From positions 1 through 40,310 of the forward strand of contig SVBF01000008.1 of the NCBI GenBank assembly GCA_015058945.1: 40,310 nucleotides of DNA, written 5' to 3'. The stretch's first letter is position 1. Each line of letters begins with the position of its first letter. Source of the DNA: Erysipelotrichaceae bacterium. Lineage in GTDB: Bacteria > Bacillota_I > Bacilli_A > RFN20 > CAG-826. A program made the translations under genes and the position numbers. Positions 7,270 to 14,211 of the stretch are shown one piece after another. The notes beneath the pieces are model-generated. The model saw nothing but the letters and a program-made list of their open reading frames with translations, made no database searches and was not told the DNA's origin.

Positions 7270-8532
7270 CTATTTCTTCTTGAGTTTGGCCAGTTTGTTC
7301 GTCCTGCCCTGCTGTTTCAGACGCTCATAGTTCTGATAGAGGGCCTTCTCGTAAGCCGACGCCAAATGGGGTTTGTAGAATTGGATGTCGGCAAATTCGT
7401 CGGGTAGGTATTGGATATGCTCCCATAAGTCCGGTCGATCATAAGGGTATTTGTCCTCTTCCTTAAGGCTCACGGGCGTCAGCTTTAAATAATCCTGCAC
7501 GCGGAAAGGCATCTTTTGGGCAAAGGACATCGCCTCTTGGATGGATTCGTCCCCAGAGCGGGAATGTGGGGACAAGCAAAGGTCGATGACGGCGTCGCCT
7601 AAAGGGATGACCGCCTCGGGAAAGCCGATTTGCTCGGCCGCGGCGATCGCCATTTGGGTTCTTAATACGGCGTTAGGGTTGCCAAGGCCGATATCCTCAT
7701 AAGCCGTGACCAGCAAACGGCGTTTGATGGAGTCAAGATCGCCGGCGATGCATAGGCGCGCCAAATAATACAAAGCGGCATCGACGTCTTGCCCGCGTAT
7801 CGACTTCTGCAGAGCAGAAACAGAGTCGTAATGCTCCTCTTCGTCTTTGTCCATCGCGTAGTTGGGGACCGATTCGATGCTCTTCACCTGTTCTAACGTA
7901 ACGTTGCCGGAATCACCGAACTGGACGAACGCCTCTTGGAGAATGTTCAAGGCGAATCTGAGGTCGCCTCCGGATAGCCTCGCGATAAAGGCGAGCGCTT
8001 CGTCGTCAAAAGACGCTTTGCCGTCAAGCCCCTCGGGCAACGCAATCGCGCGTTTCAGACCGAGGACCACCTCTTCTTCTTTTAGCGGGTAGACCTCGAG
8101 GATCTTGCAGCGCGAGCGTATCGCGCGGCTTAAAGAAACATAAGGGTTCGCGGTCGTCGCGCCGATGAGGGTGAAGGTACCGTTTTCGACATAAGGCAAA
8201 AGGTAGTCCTGCTTCGTTTTGTCGAGGCGATGAACCTCGTCCATGATGAGAATGCAGGGGCGCCAAATCTTGGCCTCATCCACCGCGATTTCCAAATCCT
8301 TCTTGGTCGCGGTGACGGCGTTGAGGGATACGAAATGGATCTTAAGAGATTTCGCGTAAGCTTCGGCGATCGTCGTTTTCCCCGTCCCTGGAGGGCCGAA
8401 GAAAATCATGGAGAACGGCGTCTTCTTTTCCACAGACTTCACCAAGAAAGAATCGGGACCCAAAAGATGGGTTTGACCAATGACCTCGTCTAAGCTTTTC
8501 GGGCGAACGGTGAACGCTAACGGAGCTGCCAT
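7270..8532 (-). CDS. rarA: Replication-associated recombination protein A (AAA+ ATPase)
   Basis: RarA/MgsA acts at stalled replication forks. It is related to clamp-loader and RuvB ATPases. The 420 residues match the family. Walker A is GPPGTGKTT near residues 46-54, Walker B is ILIMDEVHRLDK near 95, and sensor 1 and the arginine finger lie in TLIGATTANPYVSLSRAIRSRC. The C-terminal half contains the family's tetramerisation region (DLDSIKRRLLVTAYEDIGL). The start has AGGA seven bases upstream. The gene ends at its own terminator and seems to be transcribed alone. Confidence 0.95.
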   Translation of the reverse strand: MAAPLAFTVRPKSLDEVIGQTHLLGPDSFLVKSVEKKTPFSMIFFGPPGTGKTTIAEAYAKSLKIHFVSLNAVTATKKDLEIAVDEAKIWRPCILIMDEVHRLDKTKQDYLLPYVENGTFTLIGATTANPYVSLSRAIRSRCKILEVYPLKEEEVVLGLKRAIALPEGLDGKASFDDEALAFIARLSGGDLRFALNILQEAFVQFGDSGNVTLEQVKSIESVPNYAMDKDEEEHYDSVSALQKSIRGQDVDAALYYLARLCIAGDLDSIKRRLLVTAYEDIGLGNPNAVLRTQMAIAAAEQIGFPEAVIPLGDAVIDLCLSPHSRSGDESIQEAMSFAQKMPFRVQDYLKLTPVSLKEEDKYPYDRPDLWEHIQYLPDEFADIQFYKPHLASAYEKALYQNYERLKQQGRTNKLAKLKKK

Positions 8533-8958
8533 GACGTTATCCTAAAAGGAAAGATTGGCAAGAGCAAGAAATTGGCTTAAACAGCAAGCACTTTTCGCTA
8601 CGAAACTTTTGTCAATGATAGGACGAGAGAATGGTCAAAAATCCAACAAGATATTAATCTCGCGGAACCCAAAGACATATAAGCGACAAAGCCAAGGCAG
8701 GAAACAACAATCAATCACCATCTCTTCTCGACGTTAAATACGCCCTCTGCAATGGCAGGAAAACAAGGCAAACCAGACCCGAGACCATCGACAGAAAAAG
8801 TCCTGCCGGAAAAGAGGTGAAAACACGTTCGGTATTATTTTCGTACCTTGATTTCAAATGCTGAGAATGAAGAATGGTCGAAAAATTACTAATGAAGGTT
8901 CAAAAACAATTTCATCGATTATACCTATCGTTTTTATATATCTTTGCACGGGGATGTC
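8533..8958. other. AT-rich gap of about 500 bases with a possible decayed gene fragment
   Basis: No intact gene is visible between rarA and the HxlR regulator. On the minus strand from about 8830 to 8650 a frame reads VFTSFPAGLFLSMVSGLV and then CLVFLPLQRAYLTSRR. This resembles one transmembrane helix of a transporter, but it has no start, no ribosome site and an in-frame stop just upstream. It could be the remnant of a gene once controlled by the regulator, or chance. One copy of a 16-base repeat shared with the regulator's promoter lies at 8831. Confidence 0.35.
8831..8846. repeat. 16-base direct repeat, copy 1 (candidate HxlR operator)
   Basis: GGTATTATTTTCGTAC occurs here and again at 8979-8994, where it overlaps the -10 of the regulator gene. 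This copy continues with CTT, giving an imperfect GGTA...TACC dyad. Confidence 0.6.
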
Positions 8959-8994
8959 TTGACTATTTCGATAATTTAGGTATTATTTTCGTAC
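8959..8994 (+). promoter_or_regulatory. HxlR-gene promoter overlapped by candidate operator
   Basis: TTGACT (8959-8964), 16 bases, TATTAT (8981-8986). The -10 lies inside the second copy of the 16-base repeat GGTATTATTTTCGTAC (8979-8994), as expected for autorepression by the downstream regulator. Confidence 0.65.
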
Positions 8995-9048
8995 TATCAA
9001 ATTAGTTGGTATTTTTAGGCTAACAACATTCAAAAAGGGGATAAAACC

Positions 9049-9438
9049 ATGAATAAAACCATGTCCTATGAAGAATTCCTCTGGAGGGTTCGCGACAACA
9101 TCACCGACGAGGATGGCCATTCCCCCGTAATCCCCGTTTTGAAGATGCTCCAGGTACGCTGGAGAAGCGAAGTTATTTATTACCTCTTTACCTCTGAGTC
9201 TGCACGCTTCAACGAGATCAAGTTCAACCTGCATGGAATAACGTCAACCATGCTTTCGTCCACACTGAGGGATTTGATGCAACTTGGCTTGGTGCAAAAG
9301 CATGATTTTGGGGAGCGTCCCCTCCATGTCGAATACTCCTTGACCGAGATGGGAAACGACCTTCTTCCCATGTATTACGAGATTATGAACTGGGGTTTTG
9401 CCTACGCGAATTCCTTACCCAAAAAGAGCGAAAAATAA
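9049..9438 (+). CDS. HxlR-family winged-helix transcriptional regulator
   Basis: The 129-residue protein fits the HxlR/DUF24 family of dimeric DNA-binding repressors and activators, often redox or quinone sensors. Recognisable parts are VLKMLQVRWRSEVIYYLF (helix 1 region), ARFNEIKFNLHGITSTMLSSTLRDLMQLGLV (recognition helix) and HVEYSLTEMGNDLLPMYYEIMNWG (wing and dimer helix). It has no cysteine, so it lacks the Cys near residue 6 used by YodB-type sensors, and its signal is probably different. AAGGGG precedes the ATG. It is transcribed alone, in an AT-rich island, with a terminator directly after it. The repeat at its promoter suggests autoregulation (inference). Confidence 0.9.
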   Translation: MNKTMSYEEFLWRVRDNITDEDGHSPVIPVLKMLQVRWRSEVIYYLFTSESARFNEIKFNLHGITSTMLSSTLRDLMQLGLVQKHDFGERPLHVEYSLTEMGNDLLPMYYEIMNWGFAYANSLPKKSEK

Positions 9439-9439
9439 A

Positions 9440-9485
9440 CCCTGGGATTTGGCGCTTTCGCTTCCTCTTCCCAGGGGATTTTTTA
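9440..9485. terminator. Bidirectional terminator between the HxlR and thioesterase genes
   Basis: CCCTGGGA/TCCCAGGG stem. A T-run follows on the plus strand (9479-9485), and TTTATTTTT follows on the minus strand, so it can end both convergent genes. Confidence 0.85.
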
Positions 9486-10193
9486 TTCTTCAACCGGTCC
9501 GTAAACGATGTTCGCCTCGAAGCAGACGCGGTCGCCCACGACGCCACGGATATACGTGAGGTCCTCGTCGGCGAGCACTTCGACGACTTCGCCCGATTTT
9601 ATCTCGGTCTCGTATTGGATCAATAGTTCTTTGAACTGATGTTCCTTATAGAACTCTACCGGGTGTAGATTCATCAGCAGTTCGATGTATCGCACATTGT
9701 TCATGTGACCGTTCAGGTCGATGTCGGAGTACTCGATTTTCCGCCTCATCTTCAAAGAACAGGGCTTGGGGACCACCTTTCCAGGCAGGGGGATTTCCGA
9801 ACCGTCGGTTTGGTCGACGCTATCCAGATCAGGTCGCATTTCGAGCTGACGGGTATCGTCATGGATCAGCGCCCAGATGGACGAGAATTGGGCGCAGGTT
9901 CTCCCCGCCTCATCCTCAAGTTTGCCATAACGGGTGAAAAGAAAGGCTTTTTTGCCCCCGGGGACAGTCGTGAACTTCGCCTGGGAAAGATACTTTGGCA
10001 TGGCGCCAAAACGCACGTAAACGCGGCTAAAAACCCAAAGGAGGCCCTTGGACATGGTCTTCGAGGCGTTATAGCCGATGCGCTCCGCATCCTCAATCGC
10101 GGCATCTTGAAAGATGCGGAAGAGGCCGGGCACATTAAGGCGACGCTCAGGCCCAACGTAGGTCGAAGTGATCTGAAGTGGTAATGTGTACAT
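9483..10193 (-). CDS. Acyl-ACP thioesterase (FatA/bacterial TE family)
   Basis: The enzyme releases free fatty acids from acyl carrier protein in the cytosol. The 236 residues form a double hot-dog protein of the expected size. The N-terminal half has VPGLFRIFQDAAIEDAERIG, the first hot-dog helix. The second half begins IEYSDIDLNGHMNNVRYIEL, where D-x-N-x-H-M-N-N carries the catalytic Asn and His typical of the family. GAGGAAAA precedes the ATG, and TATAAT at 10216-10211 gives a leader of about 10 bases. It is not next to other lipid genes, so its physiological role (membrane tuning or fatty acid release) is open. Confidence 0.9.
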   Translation of the reverse strand: MYTLPLQITSTYVGPERRLNVPGLFRIFQDAAIEDAERIGYNASKTMSKGLLWVFSRVYVRFGAMPKYLSQAKFTTVPGGKKAFLFTRYGKLEDEAGRTCAQFSSIWALIHDDTRQLEMRPDLDSVDQTDGSEIPLPGKVVPKPCSLKMRRKIEYSDIDLNGHMNNVRYIELLMNLHPVEFYKEHQFKELLIQYETEIKSGEVVEVLADEDLTYIRGVVGDRVCFEANIVYGPVEE

Positions 10194-10210
10194 AAATTTT
10201 CCTCGCGCAT

Positions 10211-10216
10211 ATTATA
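10211..10216 (-). promoter_or_regulatory. -10 box (TATAAT) of the thioesterase gene
   Basis: TATAAT lies in a GC-rich setting (CGCG before, GCGCG after), 17 bases from the ATG. No convincing -35 is seen. Confidence 0.5.
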
Positions 10217-10241
10217 CGCGCGCCGAAAAGGTAAATGACTA

Positions 10242-10270
10242 TTGAACCAAAGCCGAGACAAGGCAATAAT
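10242..10270 (+). promoter_or_regulatory. Promoter of tRNA-Val
   Basis: TTGAAC (10242-10247), 17 bases, AATAAT (10265-10270), about 24 bases before the tRNA. Confidence 0.55.
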
Positions 10271-10294
10271 TATGTGCCTCGGGGCTGCGATAAT

Positions 10295-10369
10295 GGGTGT
10301 TTAGCTCAGTGGGAGAGCGCTTCCTTCACACGGAAGAGGTCGAGGGTTCGAAACCCCCAACACCCACCA
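10295..10369 (+). tRNA. tRNA-Val (anticodon CAC)
   Basis: Acceptor GGGTGTT/AACACCC with an encoded CCA. The anticodon stem CTTCC/GGAAG encloses TTCACAC, which gives CAC. The T-loop is GGTTCGAAACC-like. Confidence 0.96.
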
Positions 10370-10379
10370 CTCGATGACA

Positions 10380-10408
10380 ATCCCGCTCCGAAGGCGGGAT
10401 TTATTCTT
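10380..10408 (+). terminator. Stem-loop between tRNA-Val and tRNA-Thr
   Basis: ATCCCGC/GCGGGAT stem with loop TCCGAAG, followed by the T-rich TTATTCTT. It is either a weak terminator or a processing signal in a joint transcript. Confidence 0.45.
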
Positions 10409-10484
10409 GCCGCTTTAGCTCAATTGGCAGAGCAATTGATTTGTAATCAATAGGTTGTAGGTTCGATTCCTATAGGCGGCACCA
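10409..10484 (+). tRNA. tRNA-Thr (anticodon UGU)
   Basis: Acceptor GCCGCTT pairs near-perfectly with the 3' side ATAGGCGGC, and CCA is encoded. The anticodon stem ATTGA/TCAAT encloses TTTGTAA, which gives TGT. The T-arm is GGTTCGATTCC. Confidence 0.95.
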
Positions 10485-10495
10485 CAGCTTACGAT

Positions 10496-10520
10496 CCTCC
10501 GTTTACGGAGGTTTTCTTTT
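10496..10520 (+). terminator. Terminator of the tRNA unit
   Basis: CCTCCG TTTA CGGAGG followed by TTTTCTTTT. The IS110 insertion begins about 15 bases further on. Confidence 0.88.
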
Positions 10521-10540
10521 CGTATTATCCTTTTCCTATC

Positions 10541-10806
10541 TTATTAACAATATAGCCGTACCCTTCCGATAGGAGGGCAGCCGGCCGGCTGCCCGCGAAC
10601 TCTCGTCTGGACGGGTATCATATCCGTATGCCGCGGAACCCTTATCCTTTTCCTACGGTTCGACCGTCTGCTTCTCATGCTAGGGCCGCGGCCTTTCCTT
10701 TTCAACGCCGATTGTTGGTTGCTGCTTTGACTTCGGATCACCGCCGAGATGATGCGTGGGGAAGGCCCGCGGGAGACGTCCGCGGCAGGAAGAAAGGAGG
10801 CATTCT
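10541..10806 (+). ncRNA. Candidate bridge RNA in the IS110 leader
   Basis: IS110 recombinases are guided by an RNA made from the element's non-coding end, with one loop specifying target DNA and another the donor ends. This leader has a 20-base perfect palindrome at 10575-10594 and an ACGGGT/ATCCGT hairpin near 10608-10626. A GAACC/GGTTC stem (10636-10640 and 10657-10661) encloses a 15-base loop. In that loop, 10642-10655 is identical to the insertion flank at 10525-10538 over 14 bases. In the other copy this loop is replaced while the stems are kept. A second region (AACGCC, 10704-10709) is complementary to GGCGTT in the right end and might belong to a donor loop. RNA boundaries are not defined by the sequence. 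CGGT/ACCG (10656-10666) could form a competing hairpin. Confidence 0.7.
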
Positions 10807-12006
10807 ATGCCGAAAGTCTACGTGGGGATCGACGTGGCCAAGTTCAAGCACACGTGCTGCGCCGTCTCCGAAAAGGGGGAGGTCCTGAGGGAAAGCTTCG
10901 ACTTCGGGAACGACCGGGAGGGGTTCGACCTCCTTATGAAAACGATGGCCGCGCTCGGCGGCCCGGGCGAAGTCGCGGTCGCGATGGAGTCAACCGGGCA
11001 CTACCACGTCCTGCTGTGGAGGTTCCTCGCCTCCAAAGGGTACGCCGCGGAAGTCAAAAACCCCAAGGTCATCGCCAGGTTCAAGGCCGCGACGGAGATC
11101 TCGGGGGCTAAGACGGACAGGAGGGACGCCCTCCTCATCGCACGCCACGCGATGACGTTCGGGTCCTCCCCCTCTCCGCTACCATCATACGCGCTGTCGA
11201 GGATGAAGTCGCTCGAAAGGGAGAAGTACAGGCTGATCCGCGACAGGACGTCGCTGTACAACCGAATCCTGGCGATACTGGACCTGACGTTCCCGGAGTT
11301 CATGGGCTTCCTCTCCGCCAAAAGCGACGCCGGGAGGGGCGCCTTGTCGTCAAAGACGGTCCGGTGGCTCGTCTCGACGCATCCGTCCGCCGCGGCGATG
11401 TCGGCGATGAAGGCCGCGACGGCGGAAAGGCTCCGCTCGATGTCGAGGGGATCGTTCTCGCTGGTGAGGTTCCACGAGCTGAGGGAACTCGCGAAAAGCT
11501 CGGTCGGGACCTCGTTCCCCGACGAGGAGGCCGAGCTCCGCCAGCTGCTCGGGGAATGCGATTCCATAGACGCGAGGATAGACGCGATCGACGCCGAAAC
11601 CGCGCCTTTGGTCGACGGCCTGTGCCCGCAGATCGCCTCCGTCCCGGGCATCGGGAAGGCGACCGCCGCGATGATCTTCGCCGAGGTGGGCGGCTTCGTC
11701 CGCTTCGGCTCCCCGGACAAGCTCATCAAATACGCCGGCCTCGACGTGAACGTCTACCAGTCCGGGACGGTCCTAAAGCACGGGAAGATGGGGAAGAAGG
11801 GGCCTCCCATCCTCCGCTACGCGCTTTTCCTCGCCGCCGGCAAATGCCGAATCCACTGCCCAGAGATCGCCGAGTACTACTCGTCGAAGGTCGCCCGCGG
11901 CAAGCACCGGGTATGCGCCTTGGTATGCACGGCCAGGAAGATCCTCCGCATGTGCTGGGGCATGATGAAGTCGGGCGAATTCTACTCTCCGAGAACCGCC
12001 GAATAG
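10807..12006 (+). CDS. IS110-family transposase (DEDD recombinase)
   Basis: The 399-residue protein has both IS110 domains. The N-terminal RuvC-like DEDD domain has D9 (VYVGIDVAKFKH), E61 (AMESTGHYH), D104 and D107 (GAKTDRRDALLIARH). The C-terminal Transposase_20 domain has a helix-hairpin-helix-like VPGIGKATAAMIFAEVGGF and the AGLDVNVYQSGTV stretch, in which S319 should be the catalytic serine. All key residues are present, so it may be active. The frame is open from 10756, but the ATG at 10807 has AGGAGG five to six bases upstream and starts the conserved domain. Codon use is more GC-rich than in most neighbours, as expected for a mobile gene. Confidence 0.95.
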   Translation: MPKVYVGIDVAKFKHTCCAVSEKGEVLRESFDFGNDREGFDLLMKTMAALGGPGEVAVAMESTGHYHVLLWRFLASKGYAAEVKNPKVIARFKAATEISGAKTDRRDALLIARHAMTFGSSPSPLPSYALSRMKSLEREKYRLIRDRTSLYNRILAILDLTFPEFMGFLSAKSDAGRGALSSKTVRWLVSTHPSAAAMSAMKAATAERLRSMSRGSFSLVRFHELRELAKSSVGTSFPDEEAELRQLLGECDSIDARIDAIDAETAPLVDGLCPQIASVPGIGKATAAMIFAEVGGFVRFGSPDKLIKYAGLDVNVYQSGTVLKHGKMGKKGPPILRYALFLAAGKCRIHCPEIAEYYSSKVARGKHRVCALVCTARKILRMCWGMMKSGEFYSPRTAE

Positions 12007-12082
12007 GAAGCGTTCGGCTTTCTCCGTTGAAGTTTCCTTAAGGAAGGGGCGTTTTCCTATCGCCTTTTGGAAAAAACCACTT

Positions 12083-12088
12083 GATAAT
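12083..12088 (+). promoter_or_regulatory. -10-like box (GATAAT) before the SDR gene
   Basis: GATAAT ends 7 bases before the ATG at 12096, predicting a leaderless message. Any -35 would fall at or inside the right end of the IS element, and none is convincing. Confidence 0.35.
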
Positions 12089-12095
12089 TGTTGGC

Positions 12096-12995
12096 ATGGC
12101 AAATAAGGCGATGCGACATTTCCAAAAGATGGACTTGCCCAAAGGGCAAACGGTCGTCATCACCGGCGCAAATTCCGGCATCGGCTTCGAGTGTGCCCGA
12201 TATCTTTCTTCCATCGGCGATCATCTCATCTTCGCCGTGCGTAGCCTAGAACGCGGCGAAAGGGCCAAGGAGCAGATCCTCAACGAATATCCTGACGCGA
12301 ACATCGAAGTATGGCTCTTAGATTTAAATGACCTAGCCAGCATCGAGTCTTTCATCAAGCGGATTAACGACGAAAAGCTCGATATCGACGTGTTTTACTC
12401 TAACGCGGGCATCTATCGCCTGCCTTACGCGGAGTCTTTCAAAGGCTTCGAGCGGCACATGGCGGTCAACTATGTCTCCAACCTCGTCTTATATCATGGT
12501 TTGGAGGAATACTTCCATAGCCTCCCCCACCGGGTTAAGTTCATCCTCACGAGCTCGGTGGTCGCCCGCTTCGCCAAGCTTCGAGACGGTGATCTTTTCG
12601 GAGAAAAGAAATATTCGAAATCACGCGCATATAAAAAGAGCAAACTGGCGGTGAATCATCTCTACTTATGGCTTTGCTCGCGTAGCGAGAATACGAACGT
12701 CTTACCGTTGCTCGTCCAGCCGGGCAGCACTTTCACGCCGCTGATCGCGAAAGCCTATCCCGGGCGCTTCATCCTCGCGGCGAAGCGTTTTATGCGCCTA
12801 GCCTTCCATAAACCCGATAAGGCGGCCCTATGTACGATGCGCTTGCTGGAGAAAGACGTCGCAAGCCCAACTTATGTCGCCCCACGAGGAATCGGCCATT
12901 TGACGGGCTATCCGAAGCAAATCCGCCTTTATAGAGGTAATATTGGCGACCCCGAACATCTCATCGCCGAAACGATTCGTTGCCTAGAAAAATAG
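12096..12995 (+). CDS. Short-chain dehydrogenase/reductase (retinol-dehydrogenase-like SDR)
   Basis: The 299-residue protein is a Rossmann-fold NAD(P) oxidoreductase. The cofactor loop is TGANSGIG near residues 24-31, followed by an Arg (AVRSLERG) that suggests NADP preference. DLNDLASIESF fits the adenine-site Asp, SNAG is the usual NNAG element, and LTSSV plus YKKSK hold the catalytic Ser and Lys (R-A-Y-K-K-S-K). The substrate is unknown. The start at 12096 is favoured over 12111, but neither has a ribosome site. The upstream IS110 insertion probably removed or replaced the original promoter, so expression may be altered. A bidirectional terminator follows. Confidence 0.88.
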   Translation: MANKAMRHFQKMDLPKGQTVVITGANSGIGFECARYLSSIGDHLIFAVRSLERGERAKEQILNEYPDANIEVWLLDLNDLASIESFIKRINDEKLDIDVFYSNAGIYRLPYAESFKGFERHMAVNYVSNLVLYHGLEEYFHSLPHRVKFILTSSVVARFAKLRDGDLFGEKKYSKSRAYKKSKLAVNHLYLWLCSRSENTNVLPLLVQPGSTFTPLIAKAYPGRFILAAKRFMRLAFHKPDKAALCTMRLLEKDVASPTYVAPRGIGHLTGYPKQIRLYRGNIGDPEHLIAETIRCLEK

Positions 12996-12999
12996 AAAA

Positions 13000-13021
13000 C
13001 CGCCTTAACGGCGGCATTTTT
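13000..13021. terminator. Bidirectional terminator between the SDR gene and tRNA-Ile
   Basis: CCGCC TTAAC GGCGG with CATTTTT on the plus side and TTTTCTATTTTT on the minus side. Confidence 0.85.
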
Positions 13022-13026
13022 CTAAG

Positions 13027-13103
13027 TGGTGGGCCTTAATGGGCTCGAACCATCGACCTTGCGCTTATCAAGCGCACGCTCTAACCAACTGAGCTAAAGG
13101 CCC
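13027..13103 (-). tRNA. tRNA-Ile (anticodon GAU)
   Basis: On the minus strand the acceptor is GGGCCTT/AAGGCCC with encoded CCA. The anticodon stem TGCGC/GCGCA encloses TTGATAA, which gives GAT. Confidence 0.96.
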
Positions 13104-13126
13104 ACAACGCACCGAAGTGCCTACAT

Positions 13127-13155
13127 AATATACCCCTCTCTTTTCTATGCTTCAA
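13127..13155 (-). promoter_or_regulatory. Promoter of tRNA-Ile
   Basis: On the minus strand TTGAAG (13155-13150) and TATATT (13132-13127) are separated by 17 bases, about 24 bases before the tRNA. Confidence 0.65.
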
Positions 13156-13186
13156 GGAGAATTTTCACGCGCGTGCATAATGCGCG

Positions 13187-13217
13187 GAAAGAGAAAACCC
13201 GCCACCGAAGTGACGGG
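13187..13217 (-). terminator. Terminator of rplM-rpsI
   Basis: ACCCGTCAC and GTGGCGGGT pair (one G-U) around a TTCG tetraloop, followed by TTTCTCTTT on the minus strand. Confidence 0.85.
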
Positions 13218-13241
13218 TCGATTCTCGAACTCGGGAAGCGA

Positions 13242-13634
13242 TTAACGCTTGGAGAACTGCGGAGCGCGACGGGCGGCCTTGAGACCGTATTTCTTACGCT
13301 CTTTGGCACGGGCGTTGCGGGTGAGCATGCCGTGGGATTTGAGGGTGCCACGATCTTCGCCGGCCTCGAGGAGGGCGCGGGCGATACCAAGGCGGATGGC
13401 CTCGGCCTGACCGGTGAATCCACCGCCTTTGACATAGGCGATGACGTCATAGCGATCCTCGGCGCCAAGCATGGCGAGAGGCTGCTTGAGGTTGAGAAGA
13501 AGGGTCTCGAAGGGGAAGTATTCCTTCACGTCACGATCGTTGACGACGATCTTGCCCTTGCCAGAGGTGAGGTAGACGCGGGCGACGGAGGATTTCCTCC
13601 TGCCGGTTCCGTAATATTTGGTTCCTTTAGCCAT
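13242..13634 (-). CDS. rpsI: Ribosomal protein S9 (uS9)
   Basis: The 130-residue small-subunit protein reaches the P-site tRNA with its C-terminal tail. The start [16 protein letters not shown], the middle [21 protein letters not shown], and the end [12 protein letters not shown] with its invariant Lys-Arg terminus are all conserved. AAGGAG precedes the ATG. It lies 11 bases after rplM in the usual L13-S9 operon order. Confidence 0.98.
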   Translation of the reverse strand: MAKGTKYYGTGRRKSSVARVYLTSGKGKIVVNDRDVKEYFPFETLLLNLKQPLAMLGAEDRYDVIAYVKGGGFTGQAEAIRLGIARALLEAGEDRGTLKSHGMLTRNARAKERKKYGLKAARRAPQFSKR

Positions 13635-13645
13635 GGTTTATCTCC

Positions 13646-14089
13646 TTACTTGCTGAGGTCGAGAACGACGGGGTTCTGGGCCTGCTGTTTGTGCTCGCCG
13701 CCTTCGTAGACGTAGAGCTTCTTGATCATCTGACGGCCAAGGCGACCCTTGGGGATCATGCCCCAAACGGCGCGCTCGACCATTTCGATCGGGTATTCTT
13801 CGAGCATGACGCCGGAAGAACGGGTGCGGAGACCGCCGTTATAACCAGAGACATTGTAGTAGTTCTTCTTGGTCTTGGGGTGGTTACCGGTGAGTTTGAC
13901 TTTCCTGGCGTTGAGGATGATGACGTTATCACCGCAATCAACGTTCGGGGTGTAGGTGGGCTTGTTCTTGCCCATGAGGATGACCGCGACCTTAGAGGCG
14001 AGGCGGCCAAGGGGGATATCGGTGGCATCGACGACGTACCAGTTACGGGTAACGGATTCGTTTTTGGCCAACGTGGTTTGACGCTGCAT
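13646..14089 (-). CDS. rplM: Ribosomal protein L13 (uL13)
   Basis: The 147-residue large-subunit protein shows WYVVDATDIPLGRLASKVA and the GDNVIILNARKVKLTGNH, KTYY-like and RAVWGMIPKGRLGRQMIKKL segments typical of bacterial L13. A strong promoter (TTGACA-17-CATAAT) and a hairpin at the very start of the mRNA lie upstream. It is first in the operon with rpsI. Confidence 0.98.
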   Translation of the reverse strand: MQRQTTLAKNESVTRNWYVVDATDIPLGRLASKVAVILMGKNKPTYTPNVDCGDNVIILNARKVKLTGNHPKTKKNYYNVSGYNGGLRTRSSGVMLEEYPIEMVERAVWGMIPKGRLGRQMIKKLYVYEGGEHKQQAQNPVVLDLSK

Positions 14090-14112
14090 GGTTTCTTTCC
14101 TTTCTCAATATT

Positions 14113-14133
14113 GGCTTCCATACGGGAAGCGCC
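14113..14133 (-). promoter_or_regulatory. 5'-leader hairpin of rplM-rpsI (possible L13 leader)
   Basis: On the minus strand GGC(g)CTTCC CGTAT GGAAGCC forms a stem with one bulged G, beginning at about the predicted transcription start. L13-S9 operons in Bacilli often carry an autoregulatory leader here. Whether this hairpin is one is inference. Confidence 0.45.
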
Positions 14134-14140
14134 GAGGCAA

Positions 14141-14169
14141 ATTATGTCGAGCCGGATAGCCCATGTCAA
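14141..14169 (-). promoter_or_regulatory. rplM-rpsI promoter
   Basis: Consensus TTGACA (14169-14164) and CATAAT (14146-14141) with an optimal 17-base spacer. It is the strongest promoter seen in the window. Confidence 0.85.
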
Positions 14170-14211
14170 AGACATTATGGGGTTTTCGTTTCTTTTGGAA
14201 CATAGTTTTTC

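Larger units (their letters stand above)
10535..12061 (+). mobile_element. Complete IS110-family insertion sequence
   Basis: The element comprises a leader of about 270 bases, a DEDD transposase and a short 3' end. The left limit is set by comparison with the second copy at the window start; both share sequence from CCTATC (10535) inwards. TTTTCCTATC occurs at both boundaries (10531-10540 and 12052-12061), so the exact ends cannot be fixed within those bases. No inverted terminal repeats are visible, as usual for IS110. It lies between the tRNA-Thr terminator and an SDR gene whose start is only 35 bases from the right end. Confidence 0.9.

Noticed and set aside
10756..10806. Upstream extension of the IS110 transposase
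   Set aside because: The ATG at 10807 has a strong ribosome site and starts the conserved DEDD domain. The extra residues are GC-rich leader sequence.
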